From Bryobacterales bacterium (GTDB taxonomy: Bacteria > Acidobacteriota > Terriglobia > Bryobacterales > Bryobacteraceae), in contig PNAJ01000102.1 of NCBI GenBank assembly GCA_003170295.1, positions 1 to 52,873 of the forward strand: a stretch of DNA of 52,873 nucleotides, read 5' to 3'. The translations under genes were made by a program, and so were the position numbers. Shown here piece by piece: positions 33,411-42,922 of the stretch (positions are counted from its first letter, which is position 1; each line of letters begins with the position of its first letter). Below the pieces are notes generated by a model, which was not told the DNA's origin, ran no database searches, and saw only the letters and a program-made list of their open reading frames with translations.

Positions 33411-34358
33411 ATGAAGAAGCTGTGTTTTATCGCGCTGTCGCTCGTAGCCCTGTCCGCATGCAATCGCGACAAGAAAAAAGTTATCGCGGTGATTCCGAAA
33501 GGAAATGCGCACCTGTTCTGGCAGTCGGTGCATGCGGGAGCGGTGGCAACCAGCCGGGAGAGCGGCGTCAAGATTATCTGGAACGGCCCGGCGTCGGAAA
33601 CCGATTACACCGGGCAGCTCAAGGTGGTCGACGCGATGATCAATCGCCGGGTCGACGCCATTGTGCTGGCCCCGATCGACAGCAAAGCGATGGTCGGCGT
33701 GGTGGAGCGGGCGGCGGCGGAAGGCATCCCGGTGATTATTTTCGATTCCGGCATCGATACCGATAAATTCGTCGCGCAGGTGGCCACCGACAACTATCAC
33801 GCAGGAGAGATGGGAGCGGAGCGCCTCGCGAAGCTGCTCGGCGGCAAAGGCAAGGTAGCGATGCTGGCCAATATGCCGGGATCCGCCTCTACGGTCGCGC
33901 GGGAGACGGGGTTTGAGGACTTCACGAAAAAGAATTATCCCGGTATTCAGATCGTCGAGAAACAGTTCGGCAATGCGGAGGTGGCTAGTTCGCTGACCAA
34001 AGCCGAGAATATTCTCACAGGCCATCCGGACCTGGACGGCATCTTCGCTTCGAATGAATCGAGCTCTATGGGTTTTGCCCAGGCGTTACGCGATCGCAAA
34101 ACGAAGATCAAGATGGTCGGATTCGATTGGAGTCCCAGCCTCCTCGACGACGTGAAGAACGGCGTCATCGACTCGCTGGTGGTTCAGAATCCTTTCAAAA
34201 TGGGCCAGGAAGCGGTGCGCCTCGCGATTGAGAAACTCGACGGCAAGCCCATCGTAAAAATGAATGCACTGGCCCCCAAGCTGATCGATAAGGAAAACCT
34301 GAATACGCCGGAAGTACAGGCGCAAGTCAACCCCGACCTCAAGAAATACCTGGAATAA
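33411..34358 (+). CDS. Sugar-type ABC transporter substrate-binding lipoprotein
   Basis: A 315-residue periplasmic-binding protein of the RbsB class. The lipobox is LSAC in MKKLCFIALSLVALSACN. The two-lobe fold shows as KKVIAVIPKGNAHLFWQS, DAIVLAPIDSKAM, IPVIIFDSGID, GIFASNESSSMGFAQAL and KMVGFDWSPSLLDD. The ligand is probably a pentose or hexose, not determinable here. No permease or ATPase is nearby, so it serves an importer encoded elsewhere or acts as a sensor. Confidence 0.88.
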   Translation: MKKLCFIALSLVALSACNRDKKKVIAVIPKGNAHLFWQSVHAGAVATSRESGVKIIWNGPASETDYTGQLKVVDAMINRRVDAIVLAPIDSKAMVGVVERAAAEGIPVIIFDSGIDTDKFVAQVATDNYHAGEMGAERLAKLLGGKGKVAMLANMPGSASTVARETGFEDFTKKNYPGIQIVEKQFGNAEVASSLTKAENILTGHPDLDGIFASNESSSMGFAQALRDRKTKIKMVGFDWSPSLLDDVKNGVIDSLVVQNPFKMGQEAVRLAIEKLDGKPIVKMNALAPKLIDKENLNTPEVQAQVNPDLKKYLE

Positions 34359-34373
34359 ATGCCGCGGCGGGCT

Positions 34374-34556
34374 TTAGCTGGCGTTGTAGCAGGAGATGAT
34401 CTTCGAAAAGATCGTACTGATGGAGGGCATCACGGTCGTCGGTATAAACCCGGCAATAGTGACTGCAACCGCCGCAGCCAATAGCGCGTACTCGATCATG
34501 TCCTGGCCCTGGAGGTCCCTCCAGATGCGATATGCGCAGTAATAGACTTTCACCAT
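34374..34556 (-). CDS. Flp-type pilin
   Basis: A 60-residue type IVb prepilin: short cationic leader, cleavage after Gly in LQG-QDMIEYALL (with the conserved Glu-Tyr five residues on), then one hydrophobic helix (AAAVAVTIAGFIP) and a short tail with one Cys. ATG 34556 has AGGG upstream; a start at 34607 would lengthen the leader improbably. No Tad assembly, ATPase or prepilin peptidase genes are nearby. Confidence 0.88.
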   Translation of the reverse strand: MVKVYYCAYRIWRDLQGQDMIEYALLAAAVAVTIAGFIPTTVMPSISTIFSKIISCYNAS

Positions 34557-34694
34557 AGTAGTTGCCCTTTCAGTCTCTATCTTGCGGGAGGGGCTCGCCA
34601 TAAACAAGGATATTTTCGCCGTAGCATATCACAAGTGAAATACCTAATTAGTACTGGCTAAGAACGTTTCGGGAGATCTACACCGGCATTCCCC

Positions 34695-36005
34695 TTAGGG
34701 ATTTACTTGCGCCGGGTACCGGACCACCGTGAAATTACTTAGAAACACGGTATCGCCGGTCGATGCTGACATTTGTCCGAGGAACGAGATCGTCAACAGT
34801 TGCGTGGTATCCAGGCTGGCCGAACCCAAGACGGTGGCGAAAGCAAGGCTGCTGCCCCAGCTTTGCCCGCTCCAGGGTTGCGACCCGGCGTTGATACCGA
34901 ACTCCAATTTTCCGGCAATAGCCGTGTCCGCCGCCGATGCTGCGCGCGACAGGATGGGCGTGGCTCCCCATGCCACTTGCGGAGTGAAGCCAGTGGAGGT
35001 CCCCTGGTGCACAAAATGAAAACGCACTTCGATTCGATCGCCGGAGCCCAACAGCCCCGCTGGAAGCGTGCAGGTCCCCAGCGTGGTCGATGCCGTGCTC
35101 GATGTAGTGGTACCTACCGCGCTGCAAACCACCTGCGCCGACGTCAACGATCCCAGCGGATTGTTGGGATTCCCGTACCGGTAACTTGCCAGCAGCAGAT
35201 CGCCCGCCTGCGGCGTCGAAGCAAGGGCGAAGGTGATGGTGGAACCGGTGAGCGTATAATCCAATCCTTGCTCCATGAAAAGACCATTGAGGTGCAACTG
35301 AAGACTGCTGGCAGGCGAAGGCAAAAACGACAACCCGAAAGTAACGTTTAATCCGTTGATGATGCCCGATGGGACCTCGGCGTCGGAATACAAGGGCAGC
35401 AGGCCGCCACCGCCCCCGCAGGGACCGGAGCTGCCATCCACTCTGACGCAATCCCCCAGGTTTCCGGCCGCGCCGTCGATCTGCCCGGAAGAGTTGATTA
35501 CGGCCGCGCGCCCGAGCGCGAATCCGACGCCTTTTAGCGGGATAGTCGCCAGAGTGTTCGTCAGACCGACGACGTCGGAAATCTGTATGGGGGATGAAGT
35601 GATCGATCCTGAGCCTCCTCCGCCGCCGACTACCGTGCCCTCGCTCACCAGCACGTCTTTGACGGGCAGCACCACGGAGCTCGGCGGCACCGCCCAGATC
35701 TGGCTGAATTGAAATTGCCCCTGGCTGTTGTAAGTAACCTGATAGTTGGCACCCGCCGACGCGGTGGTTGTCGGAACCAGTTTCACCCTGAGCACGCCGT
35801 TCACGATCGGCAGCCTCACCTGCGCGGTGGCGATATTCGACGTATCGCCGGCCTGAAACGCGTTCCAATTGATAAAGATTTCGCCATTGAAGCGCGTTCC
35901 GTCCGCGCGATAAAGAATATCCTGGATCGTCGTGAGGGCGGGTTGCGCCTGCGTCATTGTTGCCGCCACCACCAATAACATCGCCGATCGTCTGAAACTG
36001 AGCAT
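34695..36005 (-). CDS. Secreted Gly/Ser/Thr-rich protein, unknown function
   Basis: A 436-residue exported protein with a signal peptide (MLSFRRSAMLLVVAATMTQA). It has a beta-rich N-terminal part (GEIFINWNAFQAGD, VNGVLRVKLVPT), two Gly-rich linkers (VVGGGGGSGS and GPCGGGGG) and C-terminal strands (LQLHLNGLFMEQGLDYTLTG, FHFVHQGTSTGF). The linker-plus-beta layout recalls phage tail-fibre-like or surface proteins of this phylum, but no family is assigned. A long frame also exists in another phase (34735-36021); this one is chosen for its signal peptide and composition. Confidence 0.6.
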   Translation of the reverse strand: MLSFRRSAMLLVVAATMTQAQPALTTIQDILYRADGTRFNGEIFINWNAFQAGDTSNIATAQVRLPIVNGVLRVKLVPTTTASAGANYQVTYNSQGQFQFSQIWAVPPSSVVLPVKDVLVSEGTVVGGGGGSGSITSSPIQISDVVGLTNTLATIPLKGVGFALGRAAVINSSGQIDGAAGNLGDCVRVDGSSGPCGGGGGLLPLYSDAEVPSGIINGLNVTFGLSFLPSPASSLQLHLNGLFMEQGLDYTLTGSTITFALASTPQAGDLLLASYRYGNPNNPLGSLTSAQVVCSAVGTTTSSTASTTLGTCTLPAGLLGSGDRIEVRFHFVHQGTSTGFTPQVAWGATPILSRAASAADTAIAGKLEFGINAGSQPWSGQSWGSSLAFATVLGSASLDTTQLLTISFLGQMSASTGDTVFLSNFTVVRYPAQVNP

Positions 36006-36210
36006 CCGCCGTGCCTCCCAAGCAAGCTCAGAATAGGTGCGGCGTCAGTGGCCGAACGCGAGTGAAAGCGTCAACTCACGGATTTCAAATGAAAAGCAGC
36101 TTGAATAAGTGGTGGCACAGGCTCCCGCCCGCGAGGCCGGGTACAGGCACGAAATTTCGCAAGAGCGGCGAAATTCGAGCCAGTCCCCCATTTGCGCACT
36201 GCGAACCTGG
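36006..36210. other. Intergenic region with one strong hairpin
   Basis: No gene is seen. AATTTCGC (36153-36160) and GCGAAATT (36168-36175) form an 8-bp stem with a 7-base loop. It lies downstream of the copper protein gene and upstream of the Gly-rich gene on the same strand. There is no T-run, so a terminator is possible but unproven. Confidence 0.5.
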
Positions 36211-37542
36211 CTACGGTGTGGGCGAGCTGAAAAAGCCTACTTTATCGACATTCGCTTCCACTGCAACGTCGAAGAAGCCGACCATCATTTCTTCCCAGCT
36301 TTGCTCGCCCCAACGTACTTCAGCTTTGGGATCGGGGTTACGAGGATTGTTCGCCGAGTTGTCGAAATAACCGGTCCACACGAGGCGCGTACCTTTGGGC
36401 AGGAGCCGCGGCGTCTTCAGAGGATACGTTTGCTGCCAAAAAAAATCGTAAGGCTTTACCCGCAGCAATGTTTCGAGTTTGCCGTCGGGTTGAAGAATCG
36501 CATATTCGAAAGCACTGCCGCGAAGATGCATGTGGGGGAAAAAGGCCAGCAGCAAAGCGTCTCGCGGCATGGTGCCGGAGACTGACGCGTGATAATCGCT
36601 CGCGCCCGGGGGAATCACGATTGCGCGGTTCTGCATTTGCAGTGTCAGCACGCGGCGCGCGGGACGCTCCTTTAGAAAATTGATTCCGACCGAGGTTCGA
36701 TCGCTCGCCGTCGTTTTCTTCGAGGTGTAGTGGAGTTGCAGCACCAGATCGGAACCGGCGGGCAGTTTCTTGCCCATGCCCTCCGGCCAAATCGCGGCCG
36801 GACTGCCCGGCGTGTAGACCGCCAGAATATCGGTGGCTGCCTGTTGGAGGAGTTCGTTGGGAGTCATGGAACCGGGCGTCGGAGCGTACATTGTCAGCCT
36901 TGGTACGTTGCGCAACCACGTCGATTCCTTGGCTCTCGAGTACAACACAGCGTGATGGACGATGCTGCGGTCGCTGGGATGAATCTCGATCGCGCTGGCC
37001 CACTTGTCCTCGGCCAAGTCGACCGGCAAAATCACATATTGATAATCGATCTTGGTGTTCGCGGGGACTTCAAAAGGGCGGGGAAGACTGACCACCACGC
37101 TGGGCCCGTCGATCTTCCAATCCTCCGTCCACTTGATGGGACGCGGCGCATCCTTCTTCTTGCCTTCGAGCGAGCCTCCGGCGACCCATTGATCGAGCGC
37201 CTGAATCTCCTCCGGCTTTAGCGAATGTTCTGTGGAAAATTGCCCGCAGCATTTATCCGCGAACCAGGGAGGCATCTTGGCGGTCTTCACAGCCTCGACG
37301 ATCGCCTTGGCCCATGGCCTGGTCTGCTCGTAGGTGATCAGGAGCATGGGGCCGATCTCGCCGGGACGATGGCACGGCTGACAGCGGGTTTGCAGGATCG
37401 GCAGGATATCTTTATTAAACGTCGGAGCCGCAGGCGGAGCACCCGCGCGGGCGAGCATCGTCAACAGAAACAGAGACACGTAGAGCGGAAGAATTTTCGG
37501 GCGCAATAACACCAGACGTAGACCACCAACGTTAGGGTGCAA
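36211..37542 (-). CDS. Cytochrome c / copper type II monooxygenase-like protein, exported
   Basis: A 443-residue exported protein. After an N-terminal hydrophobic segment a c-type haem motif CQPCH is followed by an axial-Met candidate (MLLITYEQ or KMPPWF). The larger rest resembles copper type II ascorbate-dependent monooxygenases: SIVHHAVLYSR (double His), LVLQLHYTSKK (His) and FFPHMHLRGSAFEY (His-x-His), in family order. This joins an electron-transfer module to a copper enzyme in one chain. Substrate is unknown. The start at 37542 gives a long leader (about 30 residues); a later start is possible. Confidence 0.8.
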   Translation of the reverse strand: MHPNVGGLRLVLLRPKILPLYVSLFLLTMLARAGAPPAAPTFNKDILPILQTRCQPCHRPGEIGPMLLITYEQTRPWAKAIVEAVKTAKMPPWFADKCCGQFSTEHSLKPEEIQALDQWVAGGSLEGKKKDAPRPIKWTEDWKIDGPSVVVSLPRPFEVPANTKIDYQYVILPVDLAEDKWASAIEIHPSDRSIVHHAVLYSRAKESTWLRNVPRLTMYAPTPGSMTPNELLQQAATDILAVYTPGSPAAIWPEGMGKKLPAGSDLVLQLHYTSKKTTASDRTSVGINFLKERPARRVLTLQMQNRAIVIPPGASDYHASVSGTMPRDALLLAFFPHMHLRGSAFEYAILQPDGKLETLLRVKPYDFFWQQTYPLKTPRLLPKGTRLVWTGYFDNSANNPRNPDPKAEVRWGEQSWEEMMVGFFDVAVEANVDKVGFFSSPTP

Positions 37543-37589
37543 TCATTTACTCCAAAGTTACGGATCGGCACCCTACCGATTCTTATACA

Positions 37590-40500
37590 CTATGGAACCA
37601 CAACCAGGGGTGCGCGTGGGAATGCGAATTTGCGGCCCACTTCGTCTACCACATTGATCTGGCAAACATAGCGTCCAGGCGCAAGATCTTTCAGAGGCAC
37701 CTGAAATTTCAGGGGTACCGTCTCCGGGCGGGTCGCCGCGAGTTGCGATTCATCGAGCGGACCCACTTCAAAGGCCTTCGCACCTTTCTGGTTGAACAGG
37801 CTCATGCTTACCTTGACTTTGCGCGCCTTTGCATTGAGCGGGTCCGGCCACGCGTCGTAGACGTCAAAGGTCACATACAGATTCTGACTGCGCCGGAACA
37901 CGTGCGTGATGTTGGGCACCACTTTTTCTTCGCCGTCAATCAGCGGATCCGCAGCGACCTCTTTCTTGATGACTTTCTCGGCGACGCCGACTGCGGTCTT
38001 CAGAGGTTCTCTCTGGCTGCTCCAGATGATGGTGCTCAACTTCAGCCCCGAGGTTTCCGCGCTCAGATCGGGGATGACGAAACGAGCCTCGAAGGTCCCC
38101 ATCTTGCCGGTGATATTTTCGCGGACCAAAAATTTCATGTGATACTTGCCCGGAGCAAGCGTGAATCCCGCGTTGTATTGAAAATTCTTTCGGCCGGCCT
38201 TCGCCGCGGGGTCTTTATCGAGATTCACCTTGATGTTGTCGCGGACGTTGCCCACGACGTTGCGCTGCTCGTCTTGAATCTGGCCGGCGAAATCGAATTG
38301 CGTGACGCTCGCGCCGCCCTTGGCCGCCAGCGCGATTACCGACCCCGGTATTTTCACCGAAACGGGCACAAAATAACTGAGCGAGGACACGCGGAAGTAA
38401 TCGACTTGGAGTGCGAGCGGAATGTCCGTGACCGGATCGCCCGCCGAAATCGCCTCTTTCAGTTGTTGTTCCTTATCCTGCCCGTTCAGCTTGCCCCACG
38501 ATTTCGGACCGTAATAACCTAGCCGGTGCTCGATCTTCGCGTTCATGCTGTTGGTCAGCTTCACTTGAATACGGCGGTATTTCCCGTTCTCAGCGTTGTT
38601 GGTCGTGTAATAACCGAGGATGTAATAGCTTCGCATCGCCTGTTGCGCTTGCATGATGCCGGCCGCGATATCGTTGCTATCGAGAAACGCTTTTCCGCCG
38701 GTTTCCGCCGCGAGCGTGGAGAGAGTTTCCTGCGAATCGTTGATCGTGGCGCGCTGGGAATTGTAGAGCGCGAAGTATTCGTATCTCAATCCGAAGTTGA
38801 ACGATAGGCCGCGCGAGATTCGAAAATCGTCTTGTGCGAACGCGCTGGTCGACCAACTGCGGAAATAATTGTTGTTGCTTCCAAACCGTACCGAGCTCGA
38901 TTGCGGAAGCCCCAGCAGAAAGTCCGCGAAATCGTATCCAGTGCCGGAAGCAGGCTGGCCGCTCGCGCTCAGCTCGCTGGTGAGCAACCCGCTGAAACTG
39001 AAGGCGCCGCGCGCATTCTGATAGTTGAGACTGTTCTGCTGCAATCGGCGAAACAGATAACCGAACGTCAGGTTGTGCTTCTTCTTGAGCACATACGTGA
39101 TGTTGTCTGTGAAATTGTAGGTCTGGTTGTGCGACGATGTCGCGGCGCTGTCAGAGAGGCTCCCGAAATTCGTGAACGAAATATTCGGCGGACCATAGGT
39201 AATCGGAAGCTGCGATGTGCCGGTGATGCCGAGCTCCGCCGCGATGTTGCTGGTATACGCGAAATACGGGTCTGCCGTGCTGACGTTCCTGCTGAACGTG
39301 AGGTTCGCGCTGTTATTGAAGCGCCGTCCGAAACTGTGGCTCCAGCCGGTGGCCGCGCTGATTCCATACCCTGTGGTCGAATCGCGAAATCCGAGAAGCT
39401 GCTCCGTCTCGGAATCGCGATTCTGATATTGGACGTTGAACGTGAGACCGTCCTTGTTGGTCAAGGGCGCGTTCAACCGGACGCCGACATTATTGGTGTT
39501 GTTCGGCGTCGACGTCACGTTGCGGTAGTTCTGTACAATTCCGCTGTAGCTTGCCGCTGGGAAGAATTGCAGAAGCCCGACCGCGGCGGGGTTGAATCGC
39601 GAAACCGGAATCATGTTGTTCGGAAACGGCGTGGCATTGAGGGGATCGTAAATAACGTTCGCAACCTGCGAGAAATCGCCGTTGCGCTCGGCCAACGTTG
39701 GGACGGACGACACCTGGCTATATGGATTCCGGCTCCGCGAGCCTTGATAGGTGAAGTAAAAACTCGCGCGCTGCCAATTCAGGATTTTGGGAATTACCAT
39801 CGGTCCACCGATGTTGGCTCCGAAGTTCGCCCGGTCCGAGGACGGCTTCGGCTGCGATTGACCATTCAGAGAAAACGGCGCGGCATTCAGAGCCGAGTTC
39901 GCCAGATTGATAAACACCGAACCTGTGTAGGCGGGTTGCGTACGCCGGCGGTTGCCGAAGCTCGCGAACTGGCCGTTATAAGGACCGCGCCGGGTGTTTT
40001 GATTCCCACCACGCCCGGGTCCGCCTCTCCCACCACCGCCGCGACCGCCTCCACCGGGACCGCCTCCGCCGCCTGGCCCTCCGCCGCCGGGACCACCTCC
40101 AAGGCCGGGTCCACCACCAGGGCCGCCGCCGAATCCTCCATTAATCGCGCTTGCTCCCAAACCGCCGAGCCCGAGGTTATCGCCGCCTGGAGCGCTCATT
40201 CCCGGAGGCACACCTAAAGTGCTGCTGATCCCGATTCCTGCGTCAGGGCCGCCTCCGTCTGGACCGCCACCCGGGGGACCACCGCCTCGACCCGGCCATC
40301 CTTTGACGCCGAGACTCATCGTCGCTCGACTGGGCCAATCCTCCGCTCGTGCTGCCGTTGACCAGAAACGGTTCGTCGGCCTCGCCGGGATCGCCCAGCG
40401 CGGTAGCACCCGTGCTTGCCGCCTCCGCTAATGCCTGCTGCCCATCCTGAGTAGCCGTAACCGCCGCGTTTTGAAAGCCTTGCCGCTGAGGCGCAGCTGG

Positions 40501-40935
40501 TTGACCGGGCTGCGCACGCCGATTCCCTGGAGGCCCATTTCCGGGAGCCCCGTCCCTCGGGGGACCACCCCGGTTAAAGCCGGCTTGCCGATTCCTCGCA
40601 GGGGCCGCCGCAGGCGGTGCAGGTGCCCCGGCAAGATGCGGCATCTCGACGGTCCAGTCCTTGAAACTCGGCTCCGCCGCGACCGTGACTTGCTCGTGAA
40701 CCGGCGTGAATCCAAATACTTGCACCTGGATATCCCAAACCCCTGGAGTCAGATCCAGCACGTAGCGGCCGGATTCATCGGTGAAGGTGGTAACCTTGGT
40801 ATCGCCCTGAACTGCGGTAACCGTGGCTCCGGGGACAAACTGGTCCGCTGCTCTGACCGAGCCGCTCTGTTTGGCTTCGGCCCAAACGACCCCTCCGCAG
40901 ATAACGCAGGAAATGAGATGCAAATAGGCTGGCAC
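37590..40935 (-). pseudogene. Chimeric remnant: Oar-like TonB receptor joined to VWFA-related protein C-terminus
   Basis: Reading the minus strand: a signal peptide (GTG 40935, MPAYLHLISCVICGG), a carboxypeptidase-regulatory-like domain (VPGATVTAVQGDTK, GRYVLDLTPGVW) and FLVNGSTSGGLAQSSDD. At about 40298-40288 the frame must shift by one base to continue into a Gly-rich tract and the plug/early barrel (NFGANIGGPMVIPKILNWQR, NGDFSQVANVIYDP). At about 38790-38755 the barrel breaks off after GLSFNFGLRYEYF and continues in frame as the C-terminal ~390 residues of a VWFA-related acidobacterial protein (TINDSQETLSTLAAETGGKA, QQAMRSYYILGYYTTN). Half the barrel and the whole VWA domain are missing. 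A deletion across two neighbouring genes, or an assembly fault, explains this. A functional receptor is unlikely. Confidence 0.75.
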
Positions 40936-41324
40936 GTTCTGATGGAAGCCGCTAAGACGTCTCCCCAAGCCAAAACGTTGACACCTTAGCAAAAAAACGG
41001 CCCATTCTTATTGACTTAGCATCATGGCCAGTGTATTCTACCTATGACTAGCCCTAGAAGAAGGCTAGGCGAAGAATATATGAAAATGTTTGGAGATCCT
41101 CGCATCTCTTACACTTCGTTATTATTGGATCTCAGATCCCTTCCATTCACCGCCACTTCGTCCTTCACCGAATGCAGCGGTCTTAAGATCAATCAAAGCG
41201 CAACCTCCGCCATAATTACGACGAACGAGCCTTCAGGTTTTATTCGAACAGTTTCCTAGCGGTATTGTCGTTCCTATTTTGAGATCGGTTTCAGTGAAGC
41301 TTGGACCTAAAAAGTGAGGGGTTA
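40936..41324. other. Intergenic region between receptor remnant and PAP-CTERM gene
   Basis: No gene is supported; a 71-codon frame at 41044-41259 has no recognisable features. The segment holds the 14-base word GTTGACACCTTAGC (40977-40990), repeated at 50110-50123, and an inverted repeat CTAGCC-9-GGCTAG near 41046-41066. The DNA is more AT-rich than its surroundings. Confidence 0.5.
40977..40990 (-). promoter_or_regulatory. 14-bp conserved upstream word, copy 1
   Basis: GTTGACACCTTAGC (plus strand) lies 42 bp before the probable GTG start of the minus-strand receptor remnant. The identical word lies 49 bp before the minus-strand GGDEF-like gene at 50110-50123. Same sequence, same orientation and similar distance suggest a shared promoter or operator element. 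Confidence 0.4.
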
Positions 41325-42251
41325 GTGAATAGATCTAGATCGATTTTTCCGTTTGCATCGCGAGGAGTATGGGTTGCTAGTCTGCTCGCGGGTGCAGCGC
41401 TGCTGGTTGAATTTGCCGGAGCTCAAACGCCGACGGCGAGTGAGCGAGCGGCTCGCGCGAAAGCTCTCAAGGCGCTGCCCAAGCGCGTCGGCCCCATTGG
41501 GGTCATCGACCCGAGCCCAATCCCAACCGGCTGGACGTGCGTCGGCAACTGTGGCACGGACAGCCTCGATGGCGTTGTGACGCTTTCACCATTCGGCAGT
41601 GCCAAGTACGCGTGGGTCTCGACGAACGGCGGTACAAATGGGGTCGGGGCACTTCCATCAGGCGCTCTAGGTAGCGAGACAAACGGATCCACGCTCGCGA
41701 CGTCAGTTTTCGCGGCGACCGCCGGATCTCAATTGAAGTTCTACTTCAACTATGTCACCTCTGATGGATCCGGATTTGCAGACTACGCATGGGCGGAGCT
41801 GTACAGCTCGACCAACACCCCTGTGGCTCTTCTGTTCACGGCGCGAACCGTACCGAGTGGCAGCATTATTCCGGGGACGGGACTGCCCAGCCCTCTGGCA
41901 ACACTGAGTCCCGCGTCGGTACCTATTATAGGCGGTGCGCCGACATGGCTGCCGTTGGGTGGATCTTCGAATACATGCTACGCCGCCGGCTGCGGTTATA
42001 CGGGTTGGGTCAGCTCCACCTACACTATTGCGACCACTGGCAACTACTATCTTAAGGTGGGGGCAGTGAACTGGTCCGATACAAACTATGACTCGGGGCT
42101 TGCGATGGACGGCGTGACAATCGGCGGCGTGGCAATCACCACGGGGACCCCACCGGGCACTCCCGCGCCCTCTTCGCTGATCCTGACGATGCTCGGGCTG
42201 GCGGCGGTGGGGATTTACCTTGCGCTTAAGATGCGCGCGGTTCGGGCATAG
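41325..42251 (+). CDS. PEP-CTERM-like (PAP-type) exported protein, exosortase substrate
   Basis: A 308-residue surface protein. A signal peptide (SRGVWVASLLAGAALLVEFAGA) opens it; the middle is beta-rich (LKFYFNYVTSDGSGFADYAW, TTGNYYLKVGAVNWSDTNYD), like a PEP-CTERM family with this FNYVTSDGSGFADYAW string. The end is a sorting signal: TPAPSS, a membrane helix (LILTMLGLAAVGIYLAL) and basic KMRAVRA. PAP replaces the usual PEP. GTG 41325 preceded by GAGGGG is the likely start; TTG 41301 is less so. It is convergent with epsI, 26 bp apart, and the exosortase sits just beyond. Confidence 0.85.
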   Translation: MNRSRSIFPFASRGVWVASLLAGAALLVEFAGAQTPTASERAARAKALKALPKRVGPIGVIDPSPIPTGWTCVGNCGTDSLDGVVTLSPFGSAKYAWVSTNGGTNGVGALPSGALGSETNGSTLATSVFAATAGSQLKFYFNYVTSDGSGFADYAWAELYSSTNTPVALLFTARTVPSGSIIPGTGLPSPLATLSPASVPIIGGAPTWLPLGGSSNTCYAAGCGYTGWVSSTYTIATTGNYYLKVGAVNWSDTNYDSGLAMDGVTIGGVAITTGTPPGTPAPSSLILTMLGLAAVGIYLALKMRAVRA

Positions 42252-42277
42252 GCGATCCGATTGGCTGTGACCCGTCG

Positions 42278-42922
42278 CTAGTGGGGGAAGGTCTCCCGTA
42301 CCAAAGGGTACAAATCTTCTGAGAACTGGCTCGCGACTCTGGTCGCCGCAGCCACGTCTTGACCTTGGTTCACCCACGACGTCACTCGCACTAAAGAAGT
42401 ATCGGTGCGCCGGTCCCGCGGGGCGTCGGCCATTAACCAGAACTTCGCGGCCCACTCGCCTGCGATGACTCGTCTCGGCGTCTGATACCAGTAGAGAACT
42501 ACCACCCGGTCCTGGCCCTTGGCAATCACATAGCGGTTCACGGTGATTTTTCCAGCACTCGTGTTGAGATCAATCAACCCGATGGACTCCGGTATCCAGC
42601 CCGACGCGGGGAGGCACACCTGCGGCGAATGCGGCTGGCTGGTCCCGGCTCGCTGGGATTGAAACCACGCCACGAACAGGTTGACTAGTTCACCTTTCGG
42701 CTGTAGCGAGAAATTCGAATTCATTAACAGGTCCGCGCCAAGCTGCGCTTCGGTTGCCGCGTCCACCGGAATCTCGTTTACACGCTGCCAGGGACCGATC
42801 CGCACCGGAAAACGTGTTAAATCCGGCTTGGCAGGCGGCCTCTCGAACGTCGCCGTCCAATGCACAAACAGCGCCTGTGCGGCCAGGAAAACCGGCACGA
42901 GAATGGTCTTAGGCTCGGTCAT
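42278..42922 (-). CDS. epsI: Exosortase-associated protein EpsI
   Basis: A 214-residue exported protein of the EpsI domain family, which accompanies or is fused to exosortases. After an N-terminal anchor come FPVRIGPWQ, the conserved HSPQVCLPASGW (Cys and surrounding residues) and VVLYWYQTPRR. Its start overlaps the end of the exosortase gene by 14 bp. Its exact biochemical role is unsettled; it is tied to exopolysaccharide-linked protein sorting. Confidence 0.9.
   Translation of the reverse strand: MTEPKTILVPVFLAAQALFVHWTATFERPPAKPDLTRFPVRIGPWQRVNEIPVDAATEAQLGADLLMNSNFSLQPKGELVNLFVAWFQSQRAGTSQPHSPQVCLPASGWIPESIGLIDLNTSAGKITVNRYVIAKGQDRVVVLYWYQTPRRVIAGEWAAKFWLMADAPRDRRTDTSLVRVTSWVNQGQDVAAATRVASQFSEDLYPLVRETFPH

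Noticed and set aside
34735..36021. 428-codon minus-strand frame overlapping the Gly-rich secreted protein
   Set aside because: Very Arg-rich, no signal peptide, shadow of 34695-36005.
38832..40217. 461-codon plus-strand frame
   Set aside because: It lies antisense to the receptor remnant, has Arg-rich low-complexity composition and no known motif; a GC-rich shadow.
41044..41259. 71-codon frame between the receptor remnant and the PAP-CTERM gene
   Set aside because: No ribosome-binding site, no recognisable motif and unlike neighbouring coding composition.
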